Origin: Hippasteria phrygiana
Taxonomy: Eukaryota > Echinodermata > Asteroidea > Valvatida > Goniasteridae
NCBI GenBank assembly: GCA_037893225.1
Contig: JAZGUH010000531.1
Location: 62,001-126,000, forward strand
Length of the DNA: 64,000 nt
Direction of reading: 5' to 3'
Every line of letters begins with the position of its first letter. The first letter of the stretch is position 1. Below the pieces are notes generated by a model. The model made no database searches. It was not told where the DNA came from and was given only the letters and a program-made list of their open reading frames with translations. Below are positions 12,643 through 24,525 of the stretch, piece after piece. The translations under genes were made by a program, and so were the position numbers.

Positions 12643-13884
12643 TACAAACGCAGATAATAAAGCACCCAGTTTTATGACATCAGAATTTATGTACGCCTTA
12701 AAAAAACACCTTTATCTCAATGAATGGCGGTTGCTTGTTATTCTCGGTGGAACCTCTGAGTGAGTTGAATCGGAGTGAAAAACGGCCAAAGGGGAGGAGG
12801 GTGTGGATGCATTAATAGCAGGAGTCTAAAGGTCTCTTGCCCTAAAGCCGAATTAATGGATTTTTTATTTTCCCAGAAATTTCGTTTCACTTATTTAATT
12901 TAATATTGAGTCTTAGTCTTGGCCTAGCAAATTTATTTGCAAACTGTAATTTGCCAGAAAGACGTAGTACTTTTATATCTTTACCCCACAGAAAAAGAGT
13001 CGTAGACTGTTTATTACTACACATATATTCAAATATTAGTTTAAATAACTGTATATCAACACACCTGCATTGTATACGTTCATCAATAATTGCATTGTAC
13101 TTTGGTCAGCTTCGAATATTTGTCGTTTCACAACCTTCCTTAAATACACCCTGAAACAAAACACAAAACAACAAACAAACAAAACAAATCCCGTCTTACA
13201 GAATCAAAAATTCAAAAACCCAGACTGACTTGAATGACTTGCACGACTTAAGATGCTTTCATAAATGCGCAAGCCAATTTCACGAGGTGAATGTACTCTA
13301 CTTCGAGAAGTTCCCATTAGGGAACAATTACATTCATCTTACAGTACACTCAGCTACTGCCTTACAAACCACTCCAAAAGAAAAAGATTGATTTAAGCAG
13401 GTTTTTGTATTCTCAGAATCTTAGAGGTTTGGGAATAACTGGGAATGTGATGTCAACTTAATGATATTTGACAAGAGAAGACACCAGCATGACCCTTAAG
13501 GGAGACATCTTTCCTGGCGAGGCAGTCAGGTTGGTCATCCCTGGGGATGACTAACCTGCAGCGCATGATCTAGGACGTCACTCAACCTGGTATTTCTCGA
13601 CCAAGCCCTCTTCAAATTGTGCTGCTGATTTGATGCATAAATTTCGTCGTCGTGGCAATAATACTCGACCAACAAGCTTAAAGTCAGATGCTGTGAAAAT
13701 ATTGGTGTTTCTTTTTAGCTTTAGGCAAAAAGTAAAGGCTTATCGACTTGAATTTCAAAGCAAGAAGGGTTGCTTTGAAAAAAATACACGAAACACAACC
13801 AACACCATAACCTCCCCCAAATATGGAGGTATAGAGAGACATATTTGGGAGAGCTTGGTAACCCGGTCAACTGATAAATTAGAA
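12643..13884. other. No gene seen
   Basis: No assignable coding sequence. An A/C-rich stretch at 13155-13190 looks like a simple repeat. Confidence 0.5.
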
Positions 13885-14210
13885 TTCCGTAATTTCATGA
13901 GGTGACGGATTGAATGTTCCATTGGGTCATATTCCATCTGTCATCGAATGGAATTTTTCTTACCATTGCACGAATGTGAAACATTCATCCTCGTTGGATT
14001 GCGTGCATGGATTTTTTGGTGTACAGCATTCCCTTCTCAGTCCCGCATAAAACAGCAACAAAAAGTTGTCCAGTTCCGAAGCTCACTGCATGTCTTGCAA
14101 AGTCATAATCGTTTGACTGCGTATTTAGTTTGTTTCTTTGTGTTAGCAGCGTCAGCATTCCTATATTTCATCATCTGTTATAACCGCTATTTATTGGTGT
14201 GAATGACAGC
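13885..14210 (+). repeat. Dispersed foldback-family copy (GTGAAACATTCAT family)
   Basis: Matches 57590-57960 over long blocks: the GGTGACGGATTGAATGTTCC region, CATTGCACGAATGTGAAACA, CTCAGTCCCGCATAAAAC and TTGTGTTAGCAGCGTCAGCA. Its first 70 bp contain a short version of the central inverted repeat seen intact at 57562-57719. Confidence 0.65.
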
Positions 14211-14280
14211 CGTGGTGTAGCGCCAACAATAGTGTGACCGTGGAATTATGGAAGTTCTATTCAACAAGTACCGTTGAATA

Positions 14281-14466
14281 AGCCAGTTCGGTATTTCAAC
14301 TGCGCATGTGCACAATGACATTTTATCACGAATGACCCGCGTGACCTAACGCGCGCGTGTGAACGAAAAAGGTGGTCGCACAACGCGCACGTGTTAAATT
14401 CAATCAGAATGTGCGTTTCGCGTAACATGCGTGACAACTTTTGACCTTTGAGATACCGAACTGGCT
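14281..14466. mobile_element. 186-bp TIR MITE with GCGCGTG word, TA duplication
   Basis: TA at 14279-14280 and 14467-14468 flank inverted ends AGCCAGTTCGGTAT and ATACCGAACTGGCT. The interior iterates CGCGTG/CACGCG-type words (for example GCGCGCGTGTGAACG, GCGCACGTG, CATGCGTGAC). Confidence 0.75.
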
Positions 14467-14613
14467 TAAAGGGACACATTGCTTTGGATTTTGCGATTTG
14501 GGCTATACAACTGAAATTGATATGGTTGGGAAGCTTTTTAAAAAGTAGAATATAAAGATTCACATAACTATCGCTTCAAATTGCGTGGTTTTTGTTTAAT
14601 TTCGTGACAAATA

Positions 14614-14667
14614 ACGGTCCGCCATTTTGTAGAACCAAATTTTTGACTCCACAAAATGGCGGACCGT
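14614..14667. repeat. Perfect 17-bp inverted repeat (hairpin)
   Basis: Arms ACGGTCCGCCATTTTGT and ACAAAATGGCGGACCGT are exact complements separated by 20 bp. The same CCGCCATTTTGT word occurs at about 58009-58020. Confidence 0.9.
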
Positions 14668-14735
14668 GTTCACCAGTCGTATTTCCAGTCGCATCTGGTT
14701 GAAGTACGTTCTGTTGATCCATTTTGATGTACTGT

Positions 14736-14832
14736 CACTATGAACATCTAACAAAAGAAGACCCACGCAGTTGTTTGGGGTTGTTTGTAACAAAGGACTG
14801 CGTGGGTTTTCTTTTGTTAGATGTCCATAGTG
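14736..14832. repeat. 97-bp hairpin with 36-bp near-perfect arms
   Basis: The left arm starts CACTATGAACATCTAACAAA and the right arm ends with its complement TTTGTTAGATGTCCATAGTG, with only three mismatches over 36 bp and a 25-bp loop. It may be a very young foldback element or a structured RNA precursor. Confidence 0.85.
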
Positions 14833-15189
14833 TGTGGCACGGCGCGCAGCACTGGTGATATGTGTCGCGAGGTAGAGAATTGTACCTGGCGATCATCTGA
14901 TAGGTTCACAAGGCCACTGGCTGCGCGGCGCCAGCCTAAAGACTCTTACAGCGTATTTTGCGCATTATTTAGACGGTGGTATTTAGTACTGGAAATAAGT
15001 CTATGTTTCGCGGGTCAGATGTCAGGGGTAAGACGCCAATTTTTTGTTTTGTAATCACTACTCACTAATTACAACACATTATACGTGTTTGTTTGCATGA
15101 ACAACTCTTATAAAAGATAAGGAACATTTCCAAACAGCAAAATTTCATGACATTTGAAGGCAATGTGTCCCTTTAAAGAACTTCTATTT

Positions 15190-15355
15190 TTTGCGGTGCC
15201 GTGCCTTGGTACGAATAATTAAATGCGCGTGATCGACGATCCACCAATCAGATGGCGGGGATTTATTCAGGCGTTGTATAATATACAAATAATGAATGTT
15301 TATGAGTGCAATGGTAAGAGTAATTTCATGAGGTGACAAATTGAATGTTCCATTC
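15190..15355 (+). repeat. Dispersed foldback-family fragment
   Basis: Shares CGTGATCGACGATCCACCAATC with 58230-58250, and AATGAATGTTTATGAGTGCAATGGTAAGA with 57562-57600, so it is another piece of the family at 57562-58290. Confidence 0.6.
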
Positions 15356-16046
15356 CCCATGTGGGTTGTTCCATGCACCCCATAGAGATTGTCCAATGCA
15401 CACCATGCGGATTTTCATGGGACAATTTGTGGTTTCCTATGCTTGTTCAACAAACCTTTTGGGAGGAATTAAAAAAAATAAAAAATATCATCAATTCGCA
15501 CCTCTATTTCTACAATGGCCTTGATTGTGTTAATTCAAACTACGAAAAGTTGCTTCGTGGCCACGAAATTGCTTTGTTTGCAATCTGCAAGAAGCAAGAG
15601 ATTGCAAGTTCAATCCCGCTCTAGCAGGCTGCAAGGTGAACGATTATTCGATTGTAACAAAAACCACTACAGTGTACTTGAAAGGAGGTCTTTGCTTTTA
15701 ATAGCTTCATATGGCTAAAGTGCCAGGTTGTATTAACGTTTTGCCCATGAAATCTGACAATTTACAACAATGTGTGGGATATGTATTCAAACCGTGGACC
15801 TTTACCAACGGAGGACAATAGGGTTAACGGTTGGAAACCGTGTACAGCAACTATTGAATGCCCTTACCCAAAATTATAAACAATAGGAGACAATGTGAGG
15901 TCCACACAGTCACGCACCGTAATTGTGGGGACATACACTGGTCGTGCGATAGACGTCGTGGGGACCAAAATCGTTATGGGGACAGAGAAATGTCCCCGTA
16001 ACTCGGTCCTAATTTGCCTAATAAATAAACCCTTACAAAAATGTCC

Positions 16047-16320
16047 CATGGGGATCCCGTGGGTTTCCCATTGGTCCCATGGGGTCCCATGGGGTCCCAT
16101 GGGATACCCAAGGGATACCCAATTGATACCCATGGGGTTATCAATAACACCATGTAAGTTAAAATTATCCCCATGGGAGTTTTTATGCTGATCATGGGAA
16201 ACCCATGGGAACACCATTGCGACCATGGGAACACCATGGGGATTTTATGGACACCATGGGAACACTATGGGGATTGTATGCACACCATGGGAGCACCTTG
16301 GGGATTTTCCATGGGGAGTT
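16047..16320. repeat. Degenerate CCCATGGGG repeat array
   Basis: Palindromic NcoI-like core CCATGG repeated irregularly at spacings of roughly 9 to 25 bp, with GGTCCCATGGGGTCCCATGG forming the most regular part. Confidence 0.85.
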
Positions 16321-16444
16321 TGTTATTTTTACTTCCTCCTAAAAGATTTCTGTTGAACAAGCACAGGAAACCACACAAATTGTCCCATGAAAGTCCGCAT
16401 GGGGTGCATTGAGAAGTTTGCATGGGACCATTCCCATGAGTGCA

Positions 16445-16592
16445 TTTGACAATCCCTATGGGGTGCATGGGACAATCCCCATGGGGTGCGTGGGACAATC
16501 CCCATGGAGTGCGTTGGACAATCCCCATGGAGTGCGTTGGACAATCCCCATAGAGTGCATTGGACACTCCCCATGGAGTGCATTGGACAATC
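16445..16592. repeat. 23-bp minisatellite, about six units
   Basis: Successive units of the type GTGCGTTGGACAATCCCC plus ATGGA with period 23, diverging by one to three bases. It extends the CCCATGGGG theme of the surrounding element. Confidence 0.85.
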
Positions 16593-16595
16593 AGG

Positions 16596-18050
16596 GTTTT
16601 TTTAATCGAACCCCCGCTCAGAAATTAACAAAATAATAATGACAACAACAAAATTCGCCGCCACAAAATCCACTCGACTCCCCAAAATTATTTATAAAAT
16701 ATCACTCTCGCCTTTGAGTTGTAAACACAAGCTTTTTGTTCAATCAAGCAATCGCCGCGTCCGACACGAGCACTTTGTGGTGCGTATTTATGCACGTGTT
16801 CACAATGTTGCGCATATGCACAAAAGTTCCACTTTGGGGTTTGACGAACCCCCAGTCTCGGGGCAGTGAACGGGCGTGGCATATTGTGTCTGTTTTTAGG
16901 TCGATATTGAACAGAAAATGGAGAACAGTCCAAAAATGTTGGTTCCCTTGTTCCAAGGACTGTCAGACAAATAGGAGTATAATTATCACATTGTTGAGCG
17001 TTCTCGGACCGTCAATTTAAATTTATGGCTCAAATCATATGGAAATCTTGAAGGAACATAATTTAAAGGTGACAGGTATGCCAATGCGTTAACACTGAAA
17101 ATAGAAATACTGGTAGTAGCTCACTCAAGGGCGGGGCCCTGGGAGGGGGGGGGGGGCTTGAGGCGAGATGCTTTTTTGTTTCCGGCGGCGACATGTATGG
17201 GACACAATTCCAAGTAGTACAACAATACAGGTGTAAATGGCGCCGCCAACGTCAGAAGAGGCCACCCCACCCGATCCCAACCCACCCACCCACCTCCACC
17301 GAGCTTTTCAAAATGATTTTCCGGGGCTAGTTTTCGGGATAACTTTATTCAAAAAATTTAGTGGAAATCGATTTGTTTTCGAAATAGATGTTGAACCCCC
17401 ACCCCAAAGTCAAATCCCACCGGTGCGCCACTTGATACTGGGCAGAGGAAGGGAACACTGAGAGGAGCGAATTGCTCTTGATAATAATTATACTGAATGC
17501 TCAATAAAAAGAAAAGAAAAGAAACATATAAATGTACAGTTGCGGGCACAGACATGGGTGAATATTCTAAGAAGTCAAGGCTTGCATTAAAATGTTCTTA
17601 AACACAATAATAATTAGAGAAAAACCCGAACGACGTGACGGACAAAACATTCCTGATTTTTTCTCGTATACGTTTTCAATTTATGAATCAAAAAGTGTGC
17701 AAAAAGTTTTGTGATGTTAAACAAGCTTCCAGGTGCCGCCCAGTTTACTGGCTCCCAAGTAGGGCTCTTCAGGGCTCGGATCCCGGTCATCACACCTCCT
17801 TCCCCACTCATCCATATAACCCGAAGGTCTGGCACCATAAAAGGGAGGAACATGGCGGCACCCTAAGCCTGGACTGCCGAGTCAGCCAAACGTGCCATGA
17901 ACCTGTACGCAGATGCTTACCTGGACTTCACGAGCGGTCCCAGCTGCACTGCGCTTATCGACTAAGCCACTGTACAGTTGGTGTTTGGAGACGGTAAATG
18001 AATACTCTTATAAATAATGACAGTCACATTTCTGGAGAAAAAAGAGTACT
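16596..18050. other. No gene seen
   Basis: Contains a G run of about 13 near 17142-17154. The open frames at 16639-17020 and 17635-17997 carry no recognisable domain and occur on both strands. Confidence 0.5.
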
Positions 18051-18054
18051 TAAA

Positions 18055-18125
18055 GGCTGGGAATCGAACCCTCGGCTTAAGAATCGATAAAAGACTCGCT
18101 CAACCACTCAGCCACTGAGTTGTTA
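18055..18125 (-). repeat. tRNA-derived sequence (SINE head)
   Basis: On the minus strand the A box TGGCTGAGTGG and B box GGGTTCGATTCCC are near consensus. The T stem and acceptor stem do not pair properly, so this is a tRNA-derived head rather than a functional tRNA. Confidence 0.6.
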
Positions 18126-18299
18126 CTACATAAAAAGCACTTTTTAAACCTATTGAAACAGAGAAGAAACTACACGACGGTCGTACAATACCCGAACATG
18201 GTTGAATGAACACCACTAAGAATCACATCACTGTTATAACCCGTCCCGTCCTTTCCCATCCACGTGGCTTTATAACTTTAGGTTTGAAAATGAGTAAAT

Positions 18300-18560
18300 G
18301 CCACTGGCGTAAATCCATGCCGAAAATGATCCTGTCGGGCGGGGGACGGCTATGGCAGTGCCCCCCCCCCCCCCCCCCTCCATAATTATTAACCCTCGCA
18401 TAAACATTTTATGGGTCATTAGCTTTTACATGCACCAGAATACACAAAGATCAGCACACATTTTCCAAAAATTTCGAGCACACACATAAGACACCGAGTA
18501 CAAATTTCCCGATAACATGTATATCTAATAACTTTTGAATTGATAGTGCATTCTTCCGAA
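18300..18560 (+). repeat. C-rich dispersed repeat, copy 1
   Basis: Shares with 48155-48400 the order: GGCTATGGCAGTG, a C run (18361-18378), ATTTTATGGGTCATTAGCTTTTACATG, CACAC.TAAGACACCGAGTACAA. A third copy lies at 37745-37870. Family unknown. Confidence 0.65.
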
Positions 18561-18710
18561 GAAGCATTAGCAAGAGATGAGTATGTAATCTCCAACATTC
18601 GTTGTTTGGTTTTCACTATTGTTGAATGACGGCCCTGGGAAGTGATCCTGGGAATAGGGGATTATGTTCCCACCCTGTATTTAATTTTGGTGGACAACTC
18701 TAATGAGCAG

Positions 18711-18732
18711 CCCCCCCCCCCCCCCCCCCCCC
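18711..18732. repeat. Poly(C) tract, 22 bp
   Basis: Uninterrupted C run. Confidence 0.95.
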
Positions 18733-18845
18733 AAGGATTAATTAACCCTTTAGTCACTGTAGCGCCCAAAACGTACCGTAATGCATTTGGCAGGTTTGAG
18801 CAAAATCCAAGATCTAGGTAAAGTTCTACTTTGGGATTTGACGAC

Positions 18846-18930
18846 CCCCCCACCCCCCCACCCCCCACCCCCCACCCCCCCCCCCCCCCCCACCCCCACC
18901 CCCATATCCCCCCCACCCCACCCCCCAGTC
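18846..18930. repeat. C-rich tract, G-quadruplex potential on the minus strand
   Basis: Eighty-odd bases of C runs (4 to 17 long) broken only by single A or T residues. The minus strand therefore has many G runs in close succession, enough for several quadruplexes. Confidence 0.9.
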
Positions 18931-21900
18931 TCGGAGCAAACTACGGCCCTGTCACAGGACCCATTTTTATTAAATACTGTACTAATTTGACAGATTATTA
19001 ACCAGATGGCCGACAGACGGAAAACAATTCGAAAAATTTGCTTTTCAAATCTGCGTGAATTGGATTCCAAGCCGCAACGAGACGTAACGTTTTCTTGACA
19101 ACTAGAAACTTCGAAGCCCAATGGTTCTTTTCTATTTTATATTTTTTGGAGCACGGTGCGTTAATCTGTATACATTAGAAACATCTGGGCAATTTAAATG
19201 ATATTTTCCTATTTATATGTTGTTGTCAAAGACACCCAATGGATCTCTCTGTTCAAAGACTAGACTTTTGTTCTAGGTAAGATCTTTTAGTGAGAAACGC
19301 GGATATTTTTTAAGGCTTGTGCTCTTAACATAAAAGATGAGATACACAAAACCATACTAACTCACAAGAATATTGAAAACAAAAAACATTCGCAGGTCAA
19401 ACCACTGCCAATTTTTCGCAATATTTACTAGTTAATGTATTTTCGGACACCCATGGTTCCTGATTATTGGGACTCATCCTACACCTATGGTGGATTGAAA
19501 TCATTGTGGCTGTTGTTCGATTCTAAGATGAGTTGGAGCTGCTGTCATCAGAATTTTCCAATCTGACATTGCTCGCAACTTTAAATTACGACATTTGCCG
19601 ATTCCATACGACAACATTTTCTGATGAAATAAACAATAGAAGTATAGGCCTAGATGTAGAAAAAATACAGAACAAAATAACTAAAATACATGAGACACTT
19701 CAGATCAGCCCAGTCCCTCATGAACCAGATTTTAGTAAAATCTTTCGAATGAAATCGGACATTTTAAGAGTGTAGACGCGTATACAACTAACGTTTGAAT
19801 GGCGCCTATATATATATATATATATTTCTTTTTTTCAGTGGAAATATTAATTTTCTAGATCAATACAAGATAAGCGGTCAGTGACCTACCCTTTGTCCCC
19901 CGGCCGTCCAAGGGATCGATCTGTCTCAGTATAATGAACAAAATCAATGGTATATCTGTGACACTGTGGACAGGACAAAAGCTTCCCATATTGGCCGAGC
20001 AATGTGCATAGCAGGGACAAGTGGAAGACCAATGCATAAAATTCAGCTGATTCTGAGTGGGAGAGTGTACAATCAGAGTGCAGACATAATGACTCAATCA
20101 TCATTTAATTCCAAATCAAACTGGATCTCGATTTACTACCACCTGGCTAAAATATTCTGGAAGCTTTAAAGAACACTGTGTGAGGCAATTTGGGCAAACC
20201 ATTGTCCTATTCGTAATTTTGTCTTCACTTTTTGCGACGTTTTTCGCGTGTCATCAAGGACCGCCTAGTGTATAGAGTGATGCTAATAAAGTGATTCAAA
20301 TAAACTAGTTAAGCCTATACCGCGTGTGCGCAAGTGGTTTAACTGCTCCGTACGATATACGATGATCATTACAAGGCGGTCCGCATGAGGTTTACATTTT
20401 ACGCTTTTAACGTGGGTGAAAAGGTTTACATGTGAACTATACAAAAATTGTTGTTCCTTAAATCTGACTAACTTGGCCAGATTCAAGTGAGCAAATTTAC
20501 GCATGCGTAACACCTGAAACATCGATTATATATTACCTCTTGCGGACAGACGCGGACATTTTGTTAAATAGAGTGCGCTGAACCGACAGTTTGATGCTGT
20601 GACTTCGATGCAAACAAAATTTCATTTCCTGCCGTTCAAATTTTCATATTGGGAAATTTCCCTAGGTGTAATTGGAAAAATGTGTAATCCATTACGTCTA
20701 CGTCGGACAGAAATTGGGGTTCCTTTAAAAAGCTTCGGGGAATCTTCAACAAAATGAAATCGCAAGATAAGAAATTACATTTTAAGTCTATTTAATATCC
20801 TGGATGCAATATTTACCCAGGGGATATTTTTTTATGGAGATTCATAATTGAATCACCTGATGTTAGTGCGCCAAACTTATATGCCTCTCGTTTCGATCCA
20901 GTTAATGGAAGTTTCATTCAATTGTGCAACATGCTTGTCCCCTTTAACAAATCAAACGGACATGTGTCCATTAAAATTATCCGTCTTGCCGTAAATGTCA
21001 ATGAGGGCTTATATTAAGATTTCGGTATCAAGGAAAACACTTCAATTTGCATTAGCGATATTGGCTTTTTCCCCGTCGTTTCAGACGAGCGGGTATTATT
21101 TTGTAATGGATACGAGAAATTGGACCGTTCTTACATTTCCGGGTCGATGTGTAATATTTTCGTATTGGCTTTCTGATGGTCTTTCCAACTTTTAGAATAG
21201 GGAAGAAACTAATTCTTGACTTGGTGACGTCATTAAACTTTCGTATGGCTTATGCTAAATGTTGAGAACAGAAATCGATTAAAATGAAATAAGCACGCTA
21301 GCGTTAAATAGGTCAAGCTTCTAATAAAATTGAACGATCTATGCAAAGTCTTCATTTAAAGTTAGGTTTAAAGCTATGAATATGTGCAGTCCGCTTAAGG
21401 GAATGTAGTACGATTTTATAATTTGAATACATGCATGACATATTTCTATTCATATCACTGTGACTTTCCACCTCCTTTGTAGAAGTTCTTGTAAGTAAAT
21501 TAAACATTTTGGGATTTTTAAAGGCAATTCCTCGTGACAAGTTTGGCATTCATTTCAACATTGTATAAAAGACACAACGGCAGTCTCCCCGTAGCTTTGT
21601 GAACATCAAACCTTTCCTTCGAGTAGGCTTCATGTTCGACTTGATTTTCATATGAAACAACCTGTTTGGAGTATATAAATAGGCAATATTTTATTGAAAA
21701 CTTTGTTAGTGGGTATATTTTGAAGGGCTGATTTTACAACTGTTCTAATGCTCTGATGATGCTAGTTTCTTCTGTTAGTTTATACAAAAATTCATCAGAT
21801 CCATATTTCCCTAAAGACCCAGTGAATTAGAAATCCGTAGAATTAGCGATACGAAGCCACAGTTGTTGGTGTTCAGCTTCTAGAGTAAACTAGAACTGAT

Positions 21901-22917
21901 AGCATCAACCCGGTTTTTGTCATACCACATTTCTTCCAAGAAGAGATAATTTTTAGATTATGTTACTCGCGCATCAATATACATGTAATCGTAAAATGTT
22001 GAATTTAATTTTGTGTTTGTGTGAATTCATCAATCGCAGATGCAGTTTTGTAATTCGTTCACTAGCAAAAATACCTTAGCGGTTAGAATTGAAAGACCCG
22101 ACGCTTCAACAACATGGTTTTCCAAGCAATGTTTATTTGGTCATTTCAAAGGGTATGTTTTGATCTATTCCATGAATGAATAATGTATCCACACACGCAA
22201 GTCTCTCTGCGCAGTTCACATCTGATAAACAAATCATTCCCTTTTCCCGCGCACGCATTGCACTCCCATGGGCTTGGCTGAGCTTGGCGCCTTTAGAATC
22301 AGTCACCTTCATGATCCAATATCGATTATGCCCCTGCCTCAGTTCGCATGACGTTGTCCATGACGAAGTCCTCAACCGTATTTATTAATTAGCGCAGAGG
22401 GTTTCATATTTTCCCGGCGTAAATAGGGTTCGAGTCAACACGCGTTTCCTGGACGCGCGTTAATCTGATCCGGGATTTCGCCGGTTATTTCCCGCCCGAG
22501 GTCACAGACCAAAAAATTGTGATGGAGAATTTAAGTAAAGAAATGTGTCAAGTCAGGCGGTAATAAGGGCAATGAGTTAAGTTGGCGACACCCACATACC
22601 TCTTCATCAGTTAATATTAAACACTTTACGTGCGGCTGAAATTGACTGCGTAAAATGCCTGCTGTTCCATTTGGAATGTCTTCGGTAACTTTTTTTGGTA
22701 GAAGTGTGAATTAGTAAACTTGTAAGAATTGATCAAATACCACATATTTTTCACTCGGAAAATGGTACTTTTGGTATAACCTATTAATCACTCGCCGAAC
22801 ACTATTGCAGCGTGTATATCCGTTTTGTAAACCGAGTAAGATGTTGAAACTAGCGTGCATTTACAGTATACAGTCACTCGATCTCGGCAATTTCAAAGGG
22901 AAAACCATATATACATA
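18931..22917. other. No gene seen
   Basis: About 4 kb with no assignable exon. Contains a short (TA)n at about 19806-19826. The minus frame at 22133-22375 is open but unrecognised. Confidence 0.5.
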
Positions 22918-23801
22918 CGAGATGAGAACGAACGGATCGCAGCACAGTCATGTGCATAGCAGGTGTAAGCAATAACTTTCGTGAGTAATAAGTATTCGCT
23001 TGATGGACATCAGCACCTGTGTTACACGCATTTTTGTAACCACTGGTACGTGCGCTTTTGCGATTTCACCATGTACCTGAATCTTGAGCAGAAGCAGCAC
23101 CGTGTCGAAGTATGCGAGGATCTCCGTCAACAGGCCCGGGATGACCCAAACTTCATGTCGAGGATCATCAGCGGTGACGAGAGTTGGGTCTCGGCTACGA
23201 ACCAGAGACCAGACAGCAGTCTTCGCAGTGGAAGAGCCCGCAGTAGGCGCGTCAGGTCAGAAGCGCAATTAAGCATGCTCATCGCTTTCTGTGACATTCG
23301 CGGGGTTGTGCACCGTGAATTCCTCCCCCAGGGTCAGACTGTCAACGCTGAGTTCTACTGCACAGTCTAATTCTGAGGCGTCTGAGGGAGAACATTCGGC
23401 GCAAACGGCCTGAACTGTGGCGCGCTGGCAATTGGGTGCTCCAACATGACAATGCGCCCGCTCACAGCGCGTTGAAAACGCGCGAGTTTCTCCTACTCGC
23501 CAACTCACCCCCCTCCCCACCCCCTACTCGCCGGATTTGGCTCCCTGTGACTTCTTTCTGTTCCCCCAAATGAAGTTCAAGCTGAAGAGTCGCCGTTCTG
23601 ACACTGTGGATCGAGGAGATCCAGCGGGAAACGCAGATGGTGCTTGACGCGCTTACCGAACGGGATTTCCAGGGAGCGTTCCAAGCGTGGCAGGAGCGCT
23701 GGGAGCGGTGTATCGCTGCACAAGGGGACTACTTTGAAGGGGATCACGTACGGTTGTTGCTTGTTATAGGCGCAGTCTCGAAACTGTTTGGTCGCACCTC
23801 G
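22918..23801 (+). mobile_element. Internally deleted mariner, copy 1
   Basis: TA dinucleotides flank it (22916-22917, 23802-23803). The right end GTCGCACCTCG is the inverse of the left end CGAGGTGCGA seen in copy 2; the left end here is shortened (CGAGATGAG then AACGAACGG). At 884 bp it is well short of a full mariner (about 1.3 kb), because the region encoding the N-terminal DNA-binding domain is missing. Confidence 0.85.
23060..23775 (+). pseudogene. Mariner transposase remnant (D,D34D catalytic half)
   Basis: Reading across frameshifts gives mariner transposase blocks in order: EQKQHRVEVCEDLRQQARDD, IISGDESWV (first catalytic Asp), a GQTVNAEFYC block, RPELWRAGNW followed by LQHDNAPAHS (second Asp), YSPDLAPCDFFLF (third Asp), and RCIAAQGDYFEGD near the end. 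There is no HTH half: the frame passes from a short leader into EQKQHRV. Several frameshifts and indels break it, so it cannot encode an active enzyme. The blocks are family knowledge; the breaks are seen directly. Confidence 0.85.
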
Positions 23802-23803
23802 TA

Positions 23804-24415
23804 GGCCTACATGTACCACTTTTCTGATGTTCTGTGCATTGCACAAGAAATCTTTTTCGCTCACTGACAAGTTCCTTTAATGGATAAATCCTTCTTTGTG
23901 GGATAAACAATACCGTCACAAAAGTAGATTCTCCTACCGTTACGTTTCTGGATTCCTAAATAAAATATCATTATTGATAATTAATAAGCCTCCCATGTTG
24001 AATTAGCACACAGAAATTTGCAATATTGGTCATTATTCGGTCATAATTATAATTCCTGGAGACATTGTATCAAGTAAAGCCTTGCTGCTGCCGATGTGAT
24101 CATGTGATTCAATGCTCGTTTAGGCAAAATTCGTTCCGTTTCAAGTTTCAAGTTCGGACTATTTTCACTTTAAAATAATTTCTCAATAATTGTATCATAA
24201 TAGAACATATTCATGGGGTTTGGTTACTTGTTTGTGTATTATTAGGAGTTCTTCTGAATTCTGGAGATTCTGGTATGAAGCATTTAATAAATAAAGTTTC
24301 ATTTACATTGCAAACCTGTGACGATACCTTGCAAGTAAACTTGATGCATTTTTACTATATGTTTATCTATTTTGTATAAATACTATTGTTTTTCTCTTTT
24401 CTTTGTACTTTTGTC
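23804..24415. other. No gene seen
   Basis: A+T-rich spacer with no recognisable feature. Confidence 0.5.
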
Positions 24416-24525
24416 TCGGCTCGGCTCGGCTCGGCTCGGCTCGGCTCGGCTCGGCTCGGCTCGGCTCGGCTCGGCTCGGCTCGGCTCGGCTCGGCTCGGC
24501 TCGGCTCGGCTCGGCTCGGCTCGGC
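24416..24525. repeat. (TCGGC)22 pentanucleotide array
   Basis: 110 bp, 22 exact units without interruption. The open frame crossing it (a Ser-Ala-Arg-Leu-Gly repeat) is an artefact of the array. Confidence 0.97.

Larger units (their letters stand above)
15352..16595. mobile_element. Large inverted-repeat element with CCCATGGGG word interior
   Basis: About 125 bp at 15352-15480 recurs inverted at about 16330-16440 (shared words ATGGGACAATTTGTG, TTGTTCAACA and GGAGGAA). The span between has unrelated sequence and, at 16047-16320, dozens of CCATGGG variants. Frames across this region are by-products of the repeat. Confidence 0.65.

Noticed and set aside
22133..22375. 80-codon minus-strand frame, possible terminal exon because AATAAA follows the stop
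   Set aside because: The sequence matches no family I know, it begins at a non-ATG codon and no matching upstream exon was found.
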